A DNA stretch of 64,000 bases from Oligoflexus sp. (GTDB lineage Bacteria > Bdellovibrionota_B > Oligoflexia > Oligoflexales > Oligoflexaceae), in assembly GCA_014378195.1 (NCBI GenBank), contig JACMOC010000072.1:124001-188000 (forward strand). The letters are read 5' to 3'. The position numbers were made by a program, and so were the translations under genes. The notes under the pieces are model-generated. The model did not search any database, was not told the origin of the DNA, and saw only the letters and a program-made list of their open reading frames with translations. Position 1 is the stretch's first letter; every line of letters begins with the position of its first letter. Below are positions 51,381 to 60,681 of this stretch, piece after piece.

Positions 51381-53177
51381 ATGACTTATAGTCCCGCGAT
51401 TGATCATCTCCACGATCATTCCAAAGCTCAGGTTGCGGCCGCTGTTCAGCACGCTCTTTCAGGAATTTTATCCCTGGCCGAACTTCCGTCCGGTCTCGAG
51501 ATCGATAAGATTTATGGAATGCTGGAACGCCCTCCCGAAGCGGCGATGGGGGACTATGCGCTGCCTTGCTTTCGTATCGCTAAAGAGCTGAAACGTAAGC
51601 CCCAGGATGTCGCCGATGAATTGAGCAAAGCGCTGACGGCCGGTGGTTCCCCTTGGATCGAAAAGATCGATACCGCGGGCCCTTTCATGAATATTCATGT
51701 TCCCGCTTCGGCTCTCGCGCAAAATTTGGTGCCAGCTATCCTGGATGGATCGCTGATTGAACGCAACAAACGCGCCACAGGTCCACGCCCTAAGGTGATG
51801 ATCGAATATTCGCAGCCCAACACCCACAAATCGTTTCACGTCGGACACATGCGAAACGTTGTGCTCGGTGATAGTCTGGGCCGCATCTATAAGGCCTGCG
51901 GTTATCCCGTGATGATGGTCAATTACATCGGAGATGAAGGCGCTCATATCGCCAAATGCCTCTGGTACATCCTTAAGAACAATCAGAAGGCGCCGGACAC
52001 CCAGATGGGGGAATGGCTTGGCCGTATGTATTCTTCAGCGTCAGCGGCACTGGATGCGGTCACGGACGACGATAAAATTAAGGTTAACGAAGAACTTTCG
52101 CAAATCCTGCGTGAGATCGAATCCAAGCAAGGGCCGACGTTTGACCTCTGGAAAAAGACCCGACAATGGTCGATCAATGAATTCAACGAGATTTACGCGT
52201 GGTCCGGAGCTCACTTTGATCATTGGTTCAGCGAGTCGGAAGTGAGCGAAGAGAGCCAGGAAATCGTCGACGAATATCTCGAAAAAGGAGTGTTTGTTAA
52301 TTCCGAAGGGGCCGTGGGTCTCGATCTTAAGGACGAAAAGCTTGGGTTTGTTATCCTTCGGAAACGAGATGGCAACACCACCTATGCAACCAAAGACCTT
52401 GCTCTTGCGCGTCGGAAGTTCAGTCAGTTCAATATCGAAAAAGCTATTTACGTTGTAGCGTCCGAACAAAATCTCCATTTCAAGCAGGTCTTCAGAACCC
52501 TTGATAAGATGGGTTTTCCACAGGCCAAAAGCTGTTATCACCTGTCCTACGGAATGGTTGTCGGACCAGACGGGAAAATGTCATCGCGCGCCGGTAACAT
52601 TATTACGTTCAACGAACTGCGGGAGAGACTCGATCTCGAACTGGCCAAATATCTCGACAAATATCGGGGTGACTGGAGCGATGCTGAGATCAAGGACGCG
52701 ACGCACAAACTCGCGACCGGTACGATTCGATATGGAATGGTTTGCTCCGATCCCGTCAAAGACATCGTGTTCCATTTAAAGGATTGGGCCGATTTCGAAG
52801 GCAACACAGGACCTTACCTGATGTATGCTTATGCCCGTACGCGTTCGATCTTACGGAAGGCTAAAGATAGCGGGCTTTCATTGAAGGACGCTAATCTTGC
52901 CCTGCTTTCAAGCCCCGAAGAGAAAGACGTCCTTCGTTATCTGAACGATTTGAACAACGTCATAATTCAAGCCTGTGAATCCAACAAACCAAGTGTCCTC
53001 TGTCATCATCTCTTCAACATGTGTAAGGCCAATAACCGCTCGCTTGCGGCAAATCCCGTCCTTAAGGCGGAGACGGCTCCGCTTCGGTCAGCGCGTGTGT
53101 TGCTGGCGGAAGCCTTTACCGAATCTCTGAAATATGGCCTTAGTCTCCTTGGAATCGAACCCCCAGAGCGGATGTAA
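51381..53177 (+). CDS. argS: Arginyl-tRNA synthetase
   Basis: 598 aa. N-terminal Add1 domain, then the class I motif EYSQPNTHKSFHVGHMRNVVLGD (HIGH as HVGH, near 155). Also VNYIGDEGAHIAKCLWYI, YGMVVGPDGKMSSRAGN and an intact C-terminal DALR anticodon-binding domain (YMYAYARTRSILRKA). It charges tRNA-Arg. The nadE start is 3 nt after its stop, so the two are cotranscribed. It diverges from comM. Confidence 0.96.
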   Translation: MTYSPAIDHLHDHSKAQVAAAVQHALSGILSLAELPSGLEIDKIYGMLERPPEAAMGDYALPCFRIAKELKRKPQDVADELSKALTAGGSPWIEKIDTAGPFMNIHVPASALAQNLVPAILDGSLIERNKRATGPRPKVMIEYSQPNTHKSFHVGHMRNVVLGDSLGRIYKACGYPVMMVNYIGDEGAHIAKCLWYILKNNQKAPDTQMGEWLGRMYSSASAALDAVTDDDKIKVNEELSQILREIESKQGPTFDLWKKTRQWSINEFNEIYAWSGAHFDHWFSESEVSEESQEIVDEYLEKGVFVNSEGAVGLDLKDEKLGFVILRKRDGNTTYATKDLALARRKFSQFNIEKAIYVVASEQNLHFKQVFRTLDKMGFPQAKSCYHLSYGMVVGPDGKMSSRAGNIITFNELRERLDLELAKYLDKYRGDWSDAEIKDATHKLATGTIRYGMVCSDPVKDIVFHLKDWADFEGNTGPYLMYAYARTRSILRKAKDSGLSLKDANLALLSSPEEKDVLRYLNDLNNVIIQACESNKPSVLCHHLFNMCKANNRSLAANPVLKAETAPLRSARVLLAEAFTESLKYGLSLLGIEPPERM

Positions 53178-53180
53178 ACG

Positions 53181-55148
53181 ATGGATACACTCAGGATAGC
53201 CGGCGGCAGTCTCAATCAGATTCCCTTTGATTGGGAGGGGAATTACCAGCGCATCGCGACGCTTATTCATGAAGCTAAGCGGCAGAATGTGCAGCTGCTG
53301 TGTTTTCCTGAGTTGAGTATTACGGGTTATAACTGTGAGGACATGTTCTCAAGTGTCCATACGGCTCGTATGGCGCTCGCGAATCTTGAGCGCATCGTTT
53401 CGCTTACAGACGATATGACCGTCATCGTGGGCCTTCCTATTTATCATCGCGGAAGCATGTACAACTGTGCTGCTGTCATTCAAAATAAAACGATACTCGG
53501 TATCAACCCCAAAAAGATCCTAACGCGGGAAGGGGTTCATTACGAGCCTCGATGGTTCCGTGCGTGGCCTTTTCACCGCGAAGAAACGATACATTTGCTG
53601 GGCCGTGACATTCCCTTTGGTGATGTCTGTTATCACCTCGGAACATTGCAACTTGGTGTTGTCATCTGCGAAGAAGCCTGGTCGTCGGAAGGGACTGCTT
53701 CGGATTCTTCCCTCTCGGGCTGTGAATTGGTTGTCAATCTCAGCGCGTCCCATTTCGCCCTCGGCAAATCAAAAACCCGCGAGACTCTAGTGGCCGATGC
53801 GAGTCGGGCCTTTCAAGCCTATTATCTTTATACCAACCTTGTTGGACTCGAAAGCGGCCGCATCATCTACGATGGGGAGATACTCTTAGGCGAATTCGGG
53901 AAAATATCGCGTCGCTCCAAACGTTTTGTTTTAACGGACGGTTTGTTGCTCGTCAAAGATATCGATCTTGATTTGGCCCGTGTTTCCAAGCTTAAGACAC
54001 GATCCGTGCTTGATATGACGACGACGGCCCAGGATGAGCGGGCGGTCACAGGGCATGGCCTCAAAAAAACGAGTCCCAAGGACCCTGCGATTGATGCCCG
54101 TTGGTTAGGCGTTTCTGAGGATGTCTACCAAACGCCCGAACTCGAGTTTGTGCAAGCGCAAAAGGTCGGGCTCTTTGATTATCTGCGAAAGTCGAATAGC
54201 AATGGATTTATGATTTCCCTCAGCGGCGGTTGTGACTCCAGTGTGGTTGCCGTGCTATGTGCTCACACGTTTGCCGAGGCTTTAAATGAGCTAGGACCAA
54301 AAGGTTTGGCAGAAAGACTCAATTGGCCTTTGCCTTCCATGCCCGATGATCCGGCTTCCTGGATAAAGTCCCGCATTACGACCATTTACCAGGCAACCGC
54401 TCAGAGTGGATCAGTGACGCAAGAAGCGGCCAAAGCACTCGCATTGGCGATTGGCTCAGAACATTACGAAGTGAACGTGCAGGACCTTGTCGATAAATAT
54501 GTGGATCACGCCGCAGCTCTGATTGGTAGGCCCCTCGACTGGAAGCACGACGATGCTTCGCTGCAAAACGTTCAGGCTCGCACACGGGCGCCTATGGTTT
54601 GGCTTTTAGCTAATATCAAAGGCTTTTTGCTGCTAGCGACAAGCAACCGCAGCGAGATCGCTGTAGGGTATGCGACGATGGACGGGGATACGGCCGGTGG
54701 TCTGGCGCCTATAGGTGGAATTGATAAAGCGTTCCTCAGGCGCTGGCTCAGGTGGGCTGAAACCATGTGTCCCGTGGGGCTCGGAGCGCTCCCTATATTG
54801 TCTTTAGTGAACGATCAGGAGCCGACGGCAGAGCTCAGACCCCAGGCTTCAAACCAAACGGACGAAGCCGATCTGATGCCTTACGATATTCTGAATGCGA
54901 TCGAGGCCAGTTTCATCCGCGATAAAATGGAACCAGAATCGATACTTGCATCTCTTGTTAGCGATTTCCCGAAATACGATTCTACTACTTTAAAAAAATA
55001 CGTTTCTCGTTTTTACCAGCTTTGGGCTCGTAACCAATGGAAACGACAGCGTTATGCAGCCTGCTTTCACTTGGACGAATACAGTCTCGACCCGACTTCG
55101 TGGTGTCGTTATCCAATCTTGTCCAAAGATTTGGGTTGGCACGAATAA
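53181..55148 (+). CDS. nadE: Glutamine-dependent NAD+ synthetase
   Basis: 655 aa, full-length two-domain enzyme. The N-terminal nitrilase-type glutaminase supplies ammonia; its Glu-Lys-Cys triad is visible in CFPELSITGYNCEDMF, NPKKILTREGVHYEP and GVVICEEAW. The C-terminal synthetase has the P-loop ISLSGGCDSSVVAVL near 346 and LLATSNRSEIAVGYATMDGD. It converts nicotinate adenine dinucleotide to NAD+ in the last step of synthesis. It is 3 nt downstream of argS. Confidence 0.96.
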   Translation: MDTLRIAGGSLNQIPFDWEGNYQRIATLIHEAKRQNVQLLCFPELSITGYNCEDMFSSVHTARMALANLERIVSLTDDMTVIVGLPIYHRGSMYNCAAVIQNKTILGINPKKILTREGVHYEPRWFRAWPFHREETIHLLGRDIPFGDVCYHLGTLQLGVVICEEAWSSEGTASDSSLSGCELVVNLSASHFALGKSKTRETLVADASRAFQAYYLYTNLVGLESGRIIYDGEILLGEFGKISRRSKRFVLTDGLLLVKDIDLDLARVSKLKTRSVLDMTTTAQDERAVTGHGLKKTSPKDPAIDARWLGVSEDVYQTPELEFVQAQKVGLFDYLRKSNSNGFMISLSGGCDSSVVAVLCAHTFAEALNELGPKGLAERLNWPLPSMPDDPASWIKSRITTIYQATAQSGSVTQEAAKALALAIGSEHYEVNVQDLVDKYVDHAAALIGRPLDWKHDDASLQNVQARTRAPMVWLLANIKGFLLLATSNRSEIAVGYATMDGDTAGGLAPIGGIDKAFLRRWLRWAETMCPVGLGALPILSLVNDQEPTAELRPQASNQTDEADLMPYDILNAIEASFIRDKMEPESILASLVSDFPKYDSTTLKKYVSRFYQLWARNQWKRQRYAACFHLDEYSLDPTSWCRYPILSKDLGWHE

Positions 55149-55288
55149 TTTTTTTAAAGCTTAAGTCTCTGATCCAAAAGCAATAATAGGAGGCTTTTAT
55201 TTGAGGACTAAGTGACAGGCTAAAGTCGAGACGCACATGCCCCGAAAGAGGATAGCAAGTTAGTTATCATCCTTAAGGGGTTGTCAGC

Positions 55289-55837
55289 ATGAAGCATATC
55301 TTCGGTAGAAAAGCAGGTCAGTCAGGTTTCTCACTAGTTGAATTGATGATCGTTGTTGGTATCATCGGTGTTCTCGCAACTTTGGCTCTTCCACGCTTTA
55401 AGCAGTTCCAAGCTAAAGCGAAAATGGCTGAAGCTGGAAACATTCTTTCGCATATCTATACACTCGAGCAGTCCTATCAGTTGGATAACAACATCTACAT
55501 CCTCATGGGCACAGCCGGTGCTAACGTAAGTTCGCCTGCTGCCGGTAACAACTGCACAATGGCGTCGATTACAAATGCAGCGGCACTTGGATTCACAATC
55601 GATCCCTGTGCAACAAACGGTCCTACTCCACGTTTCGCATATCAAATTGTTGCGCCTACAACTGGCACATTTACAGCTTCTGCTCAAACAGGTGCTGGTG
55701 TAAACAACCGCGTTTGTACTGGTAACCCAGCATTCACGATCGGTCTCGACCAAGCAAATACCGGTCTTGCTTCGGCCACTGCTACAACCACTCCTCCAGT
55801 CGGTGTAAACCAAATCGGTGTAGTTTGCGCACTCTAA
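55289..55837 (+). CDS. Type IV pilin
   Basis: 182 aa. Prepilin leader ending KAGQSG, cut before FSLVELMIVVGIIGVLATLA, whose Glu5 is the canonical assembly residue; KAKMAEAGNILSHIYTLE continues the long helix. The C-terminal globular part is rich in Thr/Ala/Asn/Gly, with several Cys (NNCTMAS, DPCATNG, RVCTGN, VVCAL) likely forming disulfides. This is a major-pilin-like product for adhesion, twitching or DNA uptake. No pil assembly genes are adjacent. The ATG has AAGGGG about 8 nt upstream. Confidence 0.93.
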   Translation: MKHIFGRKAGQSGFSLVELMIVVGIIGVLATLALPRFKQFQAKAKMAEAGNILSHIYTLEQSYQLDNNIYILMGTAGANVSSPAAGNNCTMASITNAAALGFTIDPCATNGPTPRFAYQIVAPTTGTFTASAQTGAGVNNRVCTGNPAFTIGLDQANTGLASATATTTPPVGVNQIGVVCAL

Positions 55838-55856
55838 GCTGAAAATATTTTTAGTT

Positions 55857-55894
55857 AACGACCAGGCTTTCATAGCCTGGTCGTTTTCTTTTTC
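55857..55894 (+). terminator. Strong intrinsic terminator after the pilin gene
   Basis: A 12-bp stem AACGACCAGGCT (55857-55868) / AGCCTGGTCGTT (55874-55885) with a 5-nt loop, followed by TTCTTTTTC. Confidence 0.95.
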
Positions 55895-55961
55895 GCTCCC
55901 GTTTGATACTCGGCTAGTGCTACCCTGTTAGGACCACCTCAAATCCTTGAAGGGTCCATTG

Positions 55962-57494
55962 ATGGCAGACGATTCAAAGCTACAATCATCACGGTCCTTT
56001 TCGCCCGGACTCGCTATTATCTTCGCCGTTTTCAGTGTCATCTATATAACCTTGGGTTATGCACGTAGCGAAAGCGGCTTGGTGCATGCTTTTGATACCG
56101 GACTTTATTTACAGATCCTCAAAAATCTGGAATTGGGCCGTGGCTGGGCCAGCAGCGTGACCAACGAGCCTTTTTTCCTCGCGCATCATTTTCAACCAAT
56201 CCTCGCTGCAATCGTTCCATGGCATTTGGTAATCCCAAGCTCATTCGGGCTTCTCGTGCTCGACTTGCTCGCCATACTTATCACGTGCTTCGCGATCATT
56301 AAGTTCGCTCCAAGAATGGGGATTGCGTCATCATCATCGGCGTCGATTGCCGCCTTGGCCTTCTTTTTTCATCCGACAATCGCAAGTCGCGTGTACTACA
56401 GTTTTGTACCTGAAGTCCTTTCGCTTCCTCTCCTGGTCGTCGCTGCCTTGCTTCTGGCCAAAAAAGATAGACTTTTAGCTAAAGAAAAAATCGTTTTGTT
56501 TGTAAGCCTTTTCGCAGCCTGTCTCACAAAAGAACCCATTTGGCTAACCTGCGCCTTTACATGCGCGCTCTTTGCGATCAAATTCAGAAAAACAGTCGAT
56601 GCAAAAGTCTTTGCATTCGCATCCCTCTTATTCGGCGCTGCATTCGTATTTATCTTCTTTATTTGGATGCCTGCGCATTCGACCCAAACGCACTACTATG
56701 CTCTTAATTATTATAAAAATGATTGGGTCGACGGGCAGTGGGGTATGTCGGGGAAGATTTTAGGAGCGGCCCTTAATGTATTGAGTATTAACAGCCTGAC
56801 GACCTTTGTCACAGTCGCCGTCCTCATACCCATGGGTCTCCTTGTCTTTGGTAACATCTGGGCTACACTCGGTGCTTTACCAGCTCTAGGATTGATACTT
56901 GCAGCGAGTGACGGCAAGGTTCACGCTCTCAATAATCAACATATGATCGCGGCTCTCCCTTTCCTTGCCGTGTCGACAGCCGTTGGTCTCGATCGAGCCA
57001 AAGAAAGGTTGCATAACCCCAAACTGCAATTTTATCTCGCAGTTTTCGTTTGCCTCGTACCACTTTCAATTGCGAGCTTCACTAATACCGGCCTTTTATT
57101 TCAGGCTATATTTACCCAGTCTCATTTGGAACTTGATCTACGCGCTAAAACAGACGCGATCAAAAAAGTTTTGAAAACTGATGACGTCATTCTCACCGAC
57201 GGCACCCTGCAGCCCTATTTCAGTGAGTATCCGAACGTGAAAGTTATTTTAGGCTTTGAAGGAAACCCTACGAAAATAACGCCGGAGGATTTAGCCCAAA
57301 CAACCCATGTTATCACGACGAATGACCTTGAAAGCCTCAAAGACTGTCGCAGTTTAAAAGCAGGGGAAGGCGATGTGCAGGTTTTTGACTACCAGGGATT
57401 TTACCAATTCTGTGAATGGCTGAAACAAAGTCACACCGAGAAGGTCACCCTGATTCCCGACCGCTTGATTGACATCAAGATCCTCCGTAACTAA
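55962..57494 (+). CDS. DUF2079 polytopic membrane protein
   Basis: 510 aa from ATG 55962 with AAGGG 7 nt upstream. About nine to ten membrane segments, with the DUF2079 hallmark HAFDTGLYLQILKNLELGRG followed by LAHHFQPILAAIVPWHL, a GT-C-like extracytoplasmic loop. The C-terminal ~130 residues are soluble (VILTDGTLQPYFSEYPNV, THVITTNDLESL). The family is thought to contain GT-C-type glycosyltransferases; substrate unknown. It follows the pilin gene but is separated by a strong terminator. Confidence 0.85.
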   Translation: MADDSKLQSSRSFSPGLAIIFAVFSVIYITLGYARSESGLVHAFDTGLYLQILKNLELGRGWASSVTNEPFFLAHHFQPILAAIVPWHLVIPSSFGLLVLDLLAILITCFAIIKFAPRMGIASSSSASIAALAFFFHPTIASRVYYSFVPEVLSLPLLVVAALLLAKKDRLLAKEKIVLFVSLFAACLTKEPIWLTCAFTCALFAIKFRKTVDAKVFAFASLLFGAAFVFIFFIWMPAHSTQTHYYALNYYKNDWVDGQWGMSGKILGAALNVLSINSLTTFVTVAVLIPMGLLVFGNIWATLGALPALGLILAASDGKVHALNNQHMIAALPFLAVSTAVGLDRAKERLHNPKLQFYLAVFVCLVPLSIASFTNTGLLFQAIFTQSHLELDLRAKTDAIKKVLKTDDVILTDGTLQPYFSEYPNVKVILGFEGNPTKITPEDLAQTTHVITTNDLESLKDCRSLKAGEGDVQVFDYQGFYQFCEWLKQSHTEKVTLIPDRLIDIKILRN

Positions 57495-57620
57495 CCGCTA
57501 CCAGGGAGGATAGTGCTCAAATTCCTCCCCATCCTCTCCCGCCCATCTTGTACTTTTGCGTCTAACCCATTATACCTTTCCCCTGATAGACAGCATCGAT
57601 CTCAACTCAGGAGTAAGCTA

Positions 57621-58658
57621 ATGGCTCTGATCCCTTTACGCGCTCTACTTGACCACGCCGCCGAACACAACTATGGCGTAGCTGCGTTTAACGTTAACAA
57701 TATGGAGCAGATCCAATCCATCATGGAAGCTGCTCGTGAAACCGATAGCCCCGTCATCATCCAGGCGTCGCGTGGCGCGCGTAAATACTCGCAGGACGCT
57801 TACCTCGTTGGCCTTATGAAGGCTGCTGTTGAGCTTTACCCTGAGATCCCTATCGTTATGCACCAGGACCACGGTAACGGCCCAGAAACCTGTTTCTCGG
57901 CCATCCGCAACGGCTTTACATCGGTCATGATGGACGGGTCACTAAAAGAAGACGGCAAAACACCAGCCGACTTTGAATACAATGCGCGTGTCACCCGCAA
58001 AGTCGTCGAAACGGCCCATGCTTTCGGTGTTTCGGTTGAAGGCGAGATCGGCTGCCTCGGTTCTCTCGAAACTGGCAAAGGCGATAAAGAAGACGGTCAC
58101 GGATTCGAAGGCACCTTGAGCCACGACGAACTCCTCACCGATCCAGAAGAAGCCGCTCGTTTTGTGGAAGCGACCAAAGTCGATGCGCTCGCGATTGCAA
58201 TTGGTACCAGCCATGGTGCCTACAAATTCACACGTAAGCCAGACGGTGCGATCCTGGCGATGAGTCGCGTGAAAGAAATCCACAAACGTTTGCCTAATAC
58301 CCACCTTGTTATGCATGGCTCGTCATCAGTTCCTGAGGACTTGCAAGGCATCATCAACAAGTTCGGTGGATCGATCAAACAGACTTGGGGCGTTCCTGTT
58401 TCGGAAATCCAAGAAGGCATCAAAAACGGTGTTCGTAAAATCAATGTCGACACCGACAACCGCCTTGCCATCACGGGCGCTATCCGCAAAGCCCTCAGCG
58501 AAAAACCAGAAGAATTTGACCCGCGCTTTTATATGACACTCGCGCGCGAAGCGATGAGAAAAATCTGCGCAGAGCGCATGGTTCAATTTGGCCAAGCTGG
58601 CAACGCCGGGAAAATCCGTCAGGTAACTCTCGCGGAAATGGCACGAATCTACGGCTAA
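57621..58658 (+). CDS. fba: Class II fructose-bisphosphate aldolase
   Basis: 345 aa from ATG 57621, where AGGAG lies close upstream; the frame upstream to 57513 has no such site. It opens [25 protein letters not shown], with zinc-binding [10 protein letters not shown] and [11 protein letters not shown], then [11 protein letters not shown] and [11 protein letters not shown]. Also [14 protein letters not shown]. Of the CbbA/FbaA class II B type. It cleaves fructose 1,6-bisphosphate to triose phosphates. With pfkA it gives two glycolysis steps in the window. A terminator follows. Confidence 0.96.
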   Translation: MALIPLRALLDHAAEHNYGVAAFNVNNMEQIQSIMEAARETDSPVIIQASRGARKYSQDAYLVGLMKAAVELYPEIPIVMHQDHGNGPETCFSAIRNGFTSVMMDGSLKEDGKTPADFEYNARVTRKVVETAHAFGVSVEGEIGCLGSLETGKGDKEDGHGFEGTLSHDELLTDPEEAARFVEATKVDALAIAIGTSHGAYKFTRKPDGAILAMSRVKEIHKRLPNTHLVMHGSSSVPEDLQGIINKFGGSIKQTWGVPVSEIQEGIKNGVRKINVDTDNRLAITGAIRKALSEKPEEFDPRFYMTLAREAMRKICAERMVQFGQAGNAGKIRQVTLAEMARIYG

Positions 58659-58677
58659 GACTTTGGGTTTACAAAGT

Positions 58678-58717
58678 CACGTCCTTCATCACCCCGGAGG
58701 GCGTGCTTTTTTATTTT
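58678..58717 (+). terminator. Intrinsic terminator after fba
   Basis: CACGTCCTTC (58678-58687) pairs with GGAGGGCGTG (58696-58705) with two G-T wobbles and an 8-nt loop, followed by TTTTTTATTTT. Confidence 0.85.
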
Positions 58718-58727
58718 AGGATGACGG

Positions 58728-59099
58728 ATGAACTGGACTCTGTGGACTGCTTTCGGATCTTTTTTTGCTGCGCTAGGTGTCGGTTTTGGCGCATTTGGTG
58801 CGCATGCTTTGAAGTCCCGTTTGCCGATTGAAGACCTCGCGATATTTGAAGTCGGCGTGCGATATCAGATGTATCACGCACTTGCGTTGCTCTTCGTTGG
58901 GTTCCTTGCATCCAAGATGGATTCGTCCCTTATCAAAATTGCTGGCTGGCTCTTTGTAGCGGGTATAGTTCTTTTTTCCGGCAGTCTTTACACATTGGTG
59001 TTCACTGGAGTAAGAACTTGGGGTGCAGTTACTCCCATCGGCGGTCTGGCCTTCATAGTCGCTTGGCTACTCGTTGGTATCGCCGTAATAAAAAGCTGA
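58728..59099 (+). CDS. DUF423 (YgdD-like) membrane protein
   Basis: 123 aa with four predicted membrane segments. The family signature is plain: GFGAFGAHALKSRL (about 19-32), GVRYQMYHALALLFVGFL, LFSGSLYTLV and TPIGGLAFIVAWLLVG. Inner membrane; biochemical role unknown in the family. Start with AGGATGACGG upstream. The gap to the next gene is short. Confidence 0.92.
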   Translation: MNWTLWTAFGSFFAALGVGFGAFGAHALKSRLPIEDLAIFEVGVRYQMYHALALLFVGFLASKMDSSLIKIAGWLFVAGIVLFSGSLYTLVFTGVRTWGAVTPIGGLAFIVAWLLVGIAVIKS

Positions 59100-59196
59100 A
59101 ACAGGTCAGATACGCAAGAATAGGCAAGCGCAATGACTCGGTATCGAGTAGAAATGCGCTGTCATAAGTGTCTGATTTGCTTCCAAGAGGTTATCC

Positions 59197-59436
59197 ATGG
59201 AATCGCTAGCCCAAGAGACAGTCGTTTCGACCAATAAAATCAAACTCCTACCTGTCGCAGTGATCAAAGAGATCGAGCAACAGAACAAGGCTCGTCGATT
59301 GATGGGTCTGAGTACAATCGAAATAAAAACGAGGACTTGCCTGAACTGCAGCGGCTTATTTCAATCAGCTGGACGCAGAACTTGTGGCTGTAATACAGTT
59401 CACACATCAAGCCTCGCTGGCGTTGAGATCATTTGA
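59197..59436 (+). CDS. Small zinc-ribbon-like protein (79 aa)
   Basis: The first half is a short helical region (VAVIKEIEQQNKARRLMG). The second has TCLNCSGLF then RRTCGCN, a Cys-x2-Cys ... Cys-x-Cys set that could bind one zinc. AGAGG lies upstream of the ATG. No family assigned; a small DNA- or protein-binding regulator is plausible. It ends at a strong terminator. Confidence 0.62.
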   Translation: MESLAQETVVSTNKIKLLPVAVIKEIEQQNKARRLMGLSTIEIKTRTCLNCSGLFQSAGRRTCGCNTVHTSSLAGVEII

Positions 59437-59457
59437 TCGCCAGGTCTTTCGGTTAGC

Positions 59458-59498
59458 AAAAAGCGCTGCTGCTCAACGAGCGACAGCGCTTTTTCTTT
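59458..59498 (+). terminator. Strong intrinsic terminator
   Basis: AAAAAGCGCTG (59458-59468) pairs with CAGCGCTTTTT (59484-59494); a smaller hairpin, GCTC/GAGC, sits in the loop. The T-run continues as CTTT. Confidence 0.92.
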
Positions 59499-59530
59499 GG
59501 CTTAAGGCTAAGGACTTACGTCTTTTTTTT

Positions 59531-60301
59531 TTACTTTTTTGCATGCTCTTTCGTTGTCATATCAATCATGATTTTCTCAAGTTCGACCAAATCCTGCTCA
59601 GTGATTTCCCAAACTTCTTTTTTGCCAATTTTGTCCGAAAGGGCCGCGAAGAGAGATTCCGACACAAACGGAATGACTTTGCCCGATTGGTATTCGCGTT
59701 CTTTCTCACCATAAAGGCCGAGGAAAGTCTCGTCACGGAACCAAGTTTGTTTGTTGCTCTTCTGAATTTCGGCTAGTTCGCCGTCGCTTGGATCGCGTTG
59801 AAGGAATTCAAAAAAGAGTCCCGAGGGTTTGCTGCCCGGGAAATACCATTCTCCCGAAAAAACTTGAATGAGGTTGTCGTGCTCGTCTCTCAATATAGGA
59901 GTGACGAACTGAACGCCGCGTTCAAGCGCATGTTTATGAAACGAAATCAAATCAGGCGTACGGAGGGCAATGTGCTGCCAGTGAGCGACTTGCTCATGAC
60001 CGTCCAGCATTGAACGAACGTGGGAGGGTTCGTTTGCTGGTTCGGATGGCTGAACGATTGCGAAGATTGTGTTGAGTGGATCGCCGTCCTTAGGATTCCA
60101 CTGACCAACGCGCGTGGCGAACGTCATCGAGACGTCTTTGCCGCCGGTTTTGCTTTTGCGGCGTTTTTCATAAAGCAGATCCTCAGGCTGGGTGCCGAAG
60201 ATGATGCGAAAGACCGCATAAGCCAAGGTGTAGAGCTTAGGGTGAAGGAGTAGGGTCATATGATCGACGGTGAAGTTTAGGAAACTCGGTTTCTCAGCCA
60301 T
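59531..60301 (-). CDS. VOC-fold protein, 4-hydroxyphenylpyruvate dioxygenase-like (short)
   Basis: 256 aa against about 350 for typical bacterial HPPD. The three iron ligands of the HPPD-type vicinal-oxygen-chelate fold can be placed: VDHMTLLL (His14), HWQHIALRT (His110) and LFFEFLQR (Glu165). GVQFVTPIL lies between the last two. This looks like the catalytic C-terminal half without the N-terminal half. HPPD converts 4-hydroxyphenylpyruvate to homogentisate in tyrosine breakdown; whether this protein does is unproven. It ends in a Lys-rich helix. Confidence 0.7.
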   Translation of the reverse strand: MAEKPSFLNFTVDHMTLLLHPKLYTLAYAVFRIIFGTQPEDLLYEKRRKSKTGGKDVSMTFATRVGQWNPKDGDPLNTIFAIVQPSEPANEPSHVRSMLDGHEQVAHWQHIALRTPDLISFHKHALERGVQFVTPILRDEHDNLIQVFSGEWYFPGSKPSGLFFEFLQRDPSDGELAEIQKSNKQTWFRDETFLGLYGEKEREYQSGKVIPFVSESLFAALSDKIGKKEVWEITEQDLVELEKIMIDMTTKEHAKK

Positions 60302-60677
60302 GGTGCGGTTATCCCCTATCAGTGACTAGATCTATAGAAATGGGCGTAGTCCTTCGTCGTCAAGCGACGTTAGCCACAATATATTTTGAATCTGCCTTTG
60401 GAAATCACTGTTTGGATGTTCCTAGGAAGAATGAGGGATAAATTGGAACAGTCGCGATGCCCTTTGACGGGCGGCCCCTCGATTGGGTCCGAAGGGCTCG
60501 CCAAACGGAATTTAATTCCCCTTAATTCGCTGGTTTCCAGCTTTCCAAATCATGAGTCGATTCATAAGCTTAGGGCTTTTCTGCACTTTGTGACAGATTT
60601 TGCTCAATTATTAACCCCGGGGAGCCGATGAAACTCGCGAACGCTTTTACGACGCTACACGCTTTAAGAGGTTGTTT
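60302..60677. other. Intergenic stretch of ~375 nt with a possible leader ORF
   Basis: A plus-strand open frame at 60386-60631 has no ribosome site or recognisable product and is not called. A 17-codon frame at 60628-60681, starting after GGGGAG, ends in ATGA overlapping the next start. Otherwise nothing was seen. Confidence 0.5.
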
Positions 60678-60681
60678 ATGA
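60628..60681 (+). CDS. Possible 17-aa leader peptide overlapping the PA14 lipoprotein start
   Basis: The frame MKLANAFTTLHALRGCL starts 3-4 nt after GGGGAG, a short spacing, and its TGA overlaps the lipoprotein ATG as ATGA. It could couple or regulate translation of the lipoprotein, but such small frames arise by chance. Confidence 0.25.
   Translation: MKLANAFTTLHALRGCL

Noticed and set aside
55149..55288. Sigma-28-like promoter (TAAAG then CCCGAAAG) or sigma-54 site before the pilin gene
   Set aside because: The spacing and second element of the sigma-28 match are poor, and no GG-N10-GC sigma-54 pattern was found.
60386..60631. 81-codon plus-strand frame
   Set aside because: No ribosome site, no family resemblance, low coding character.
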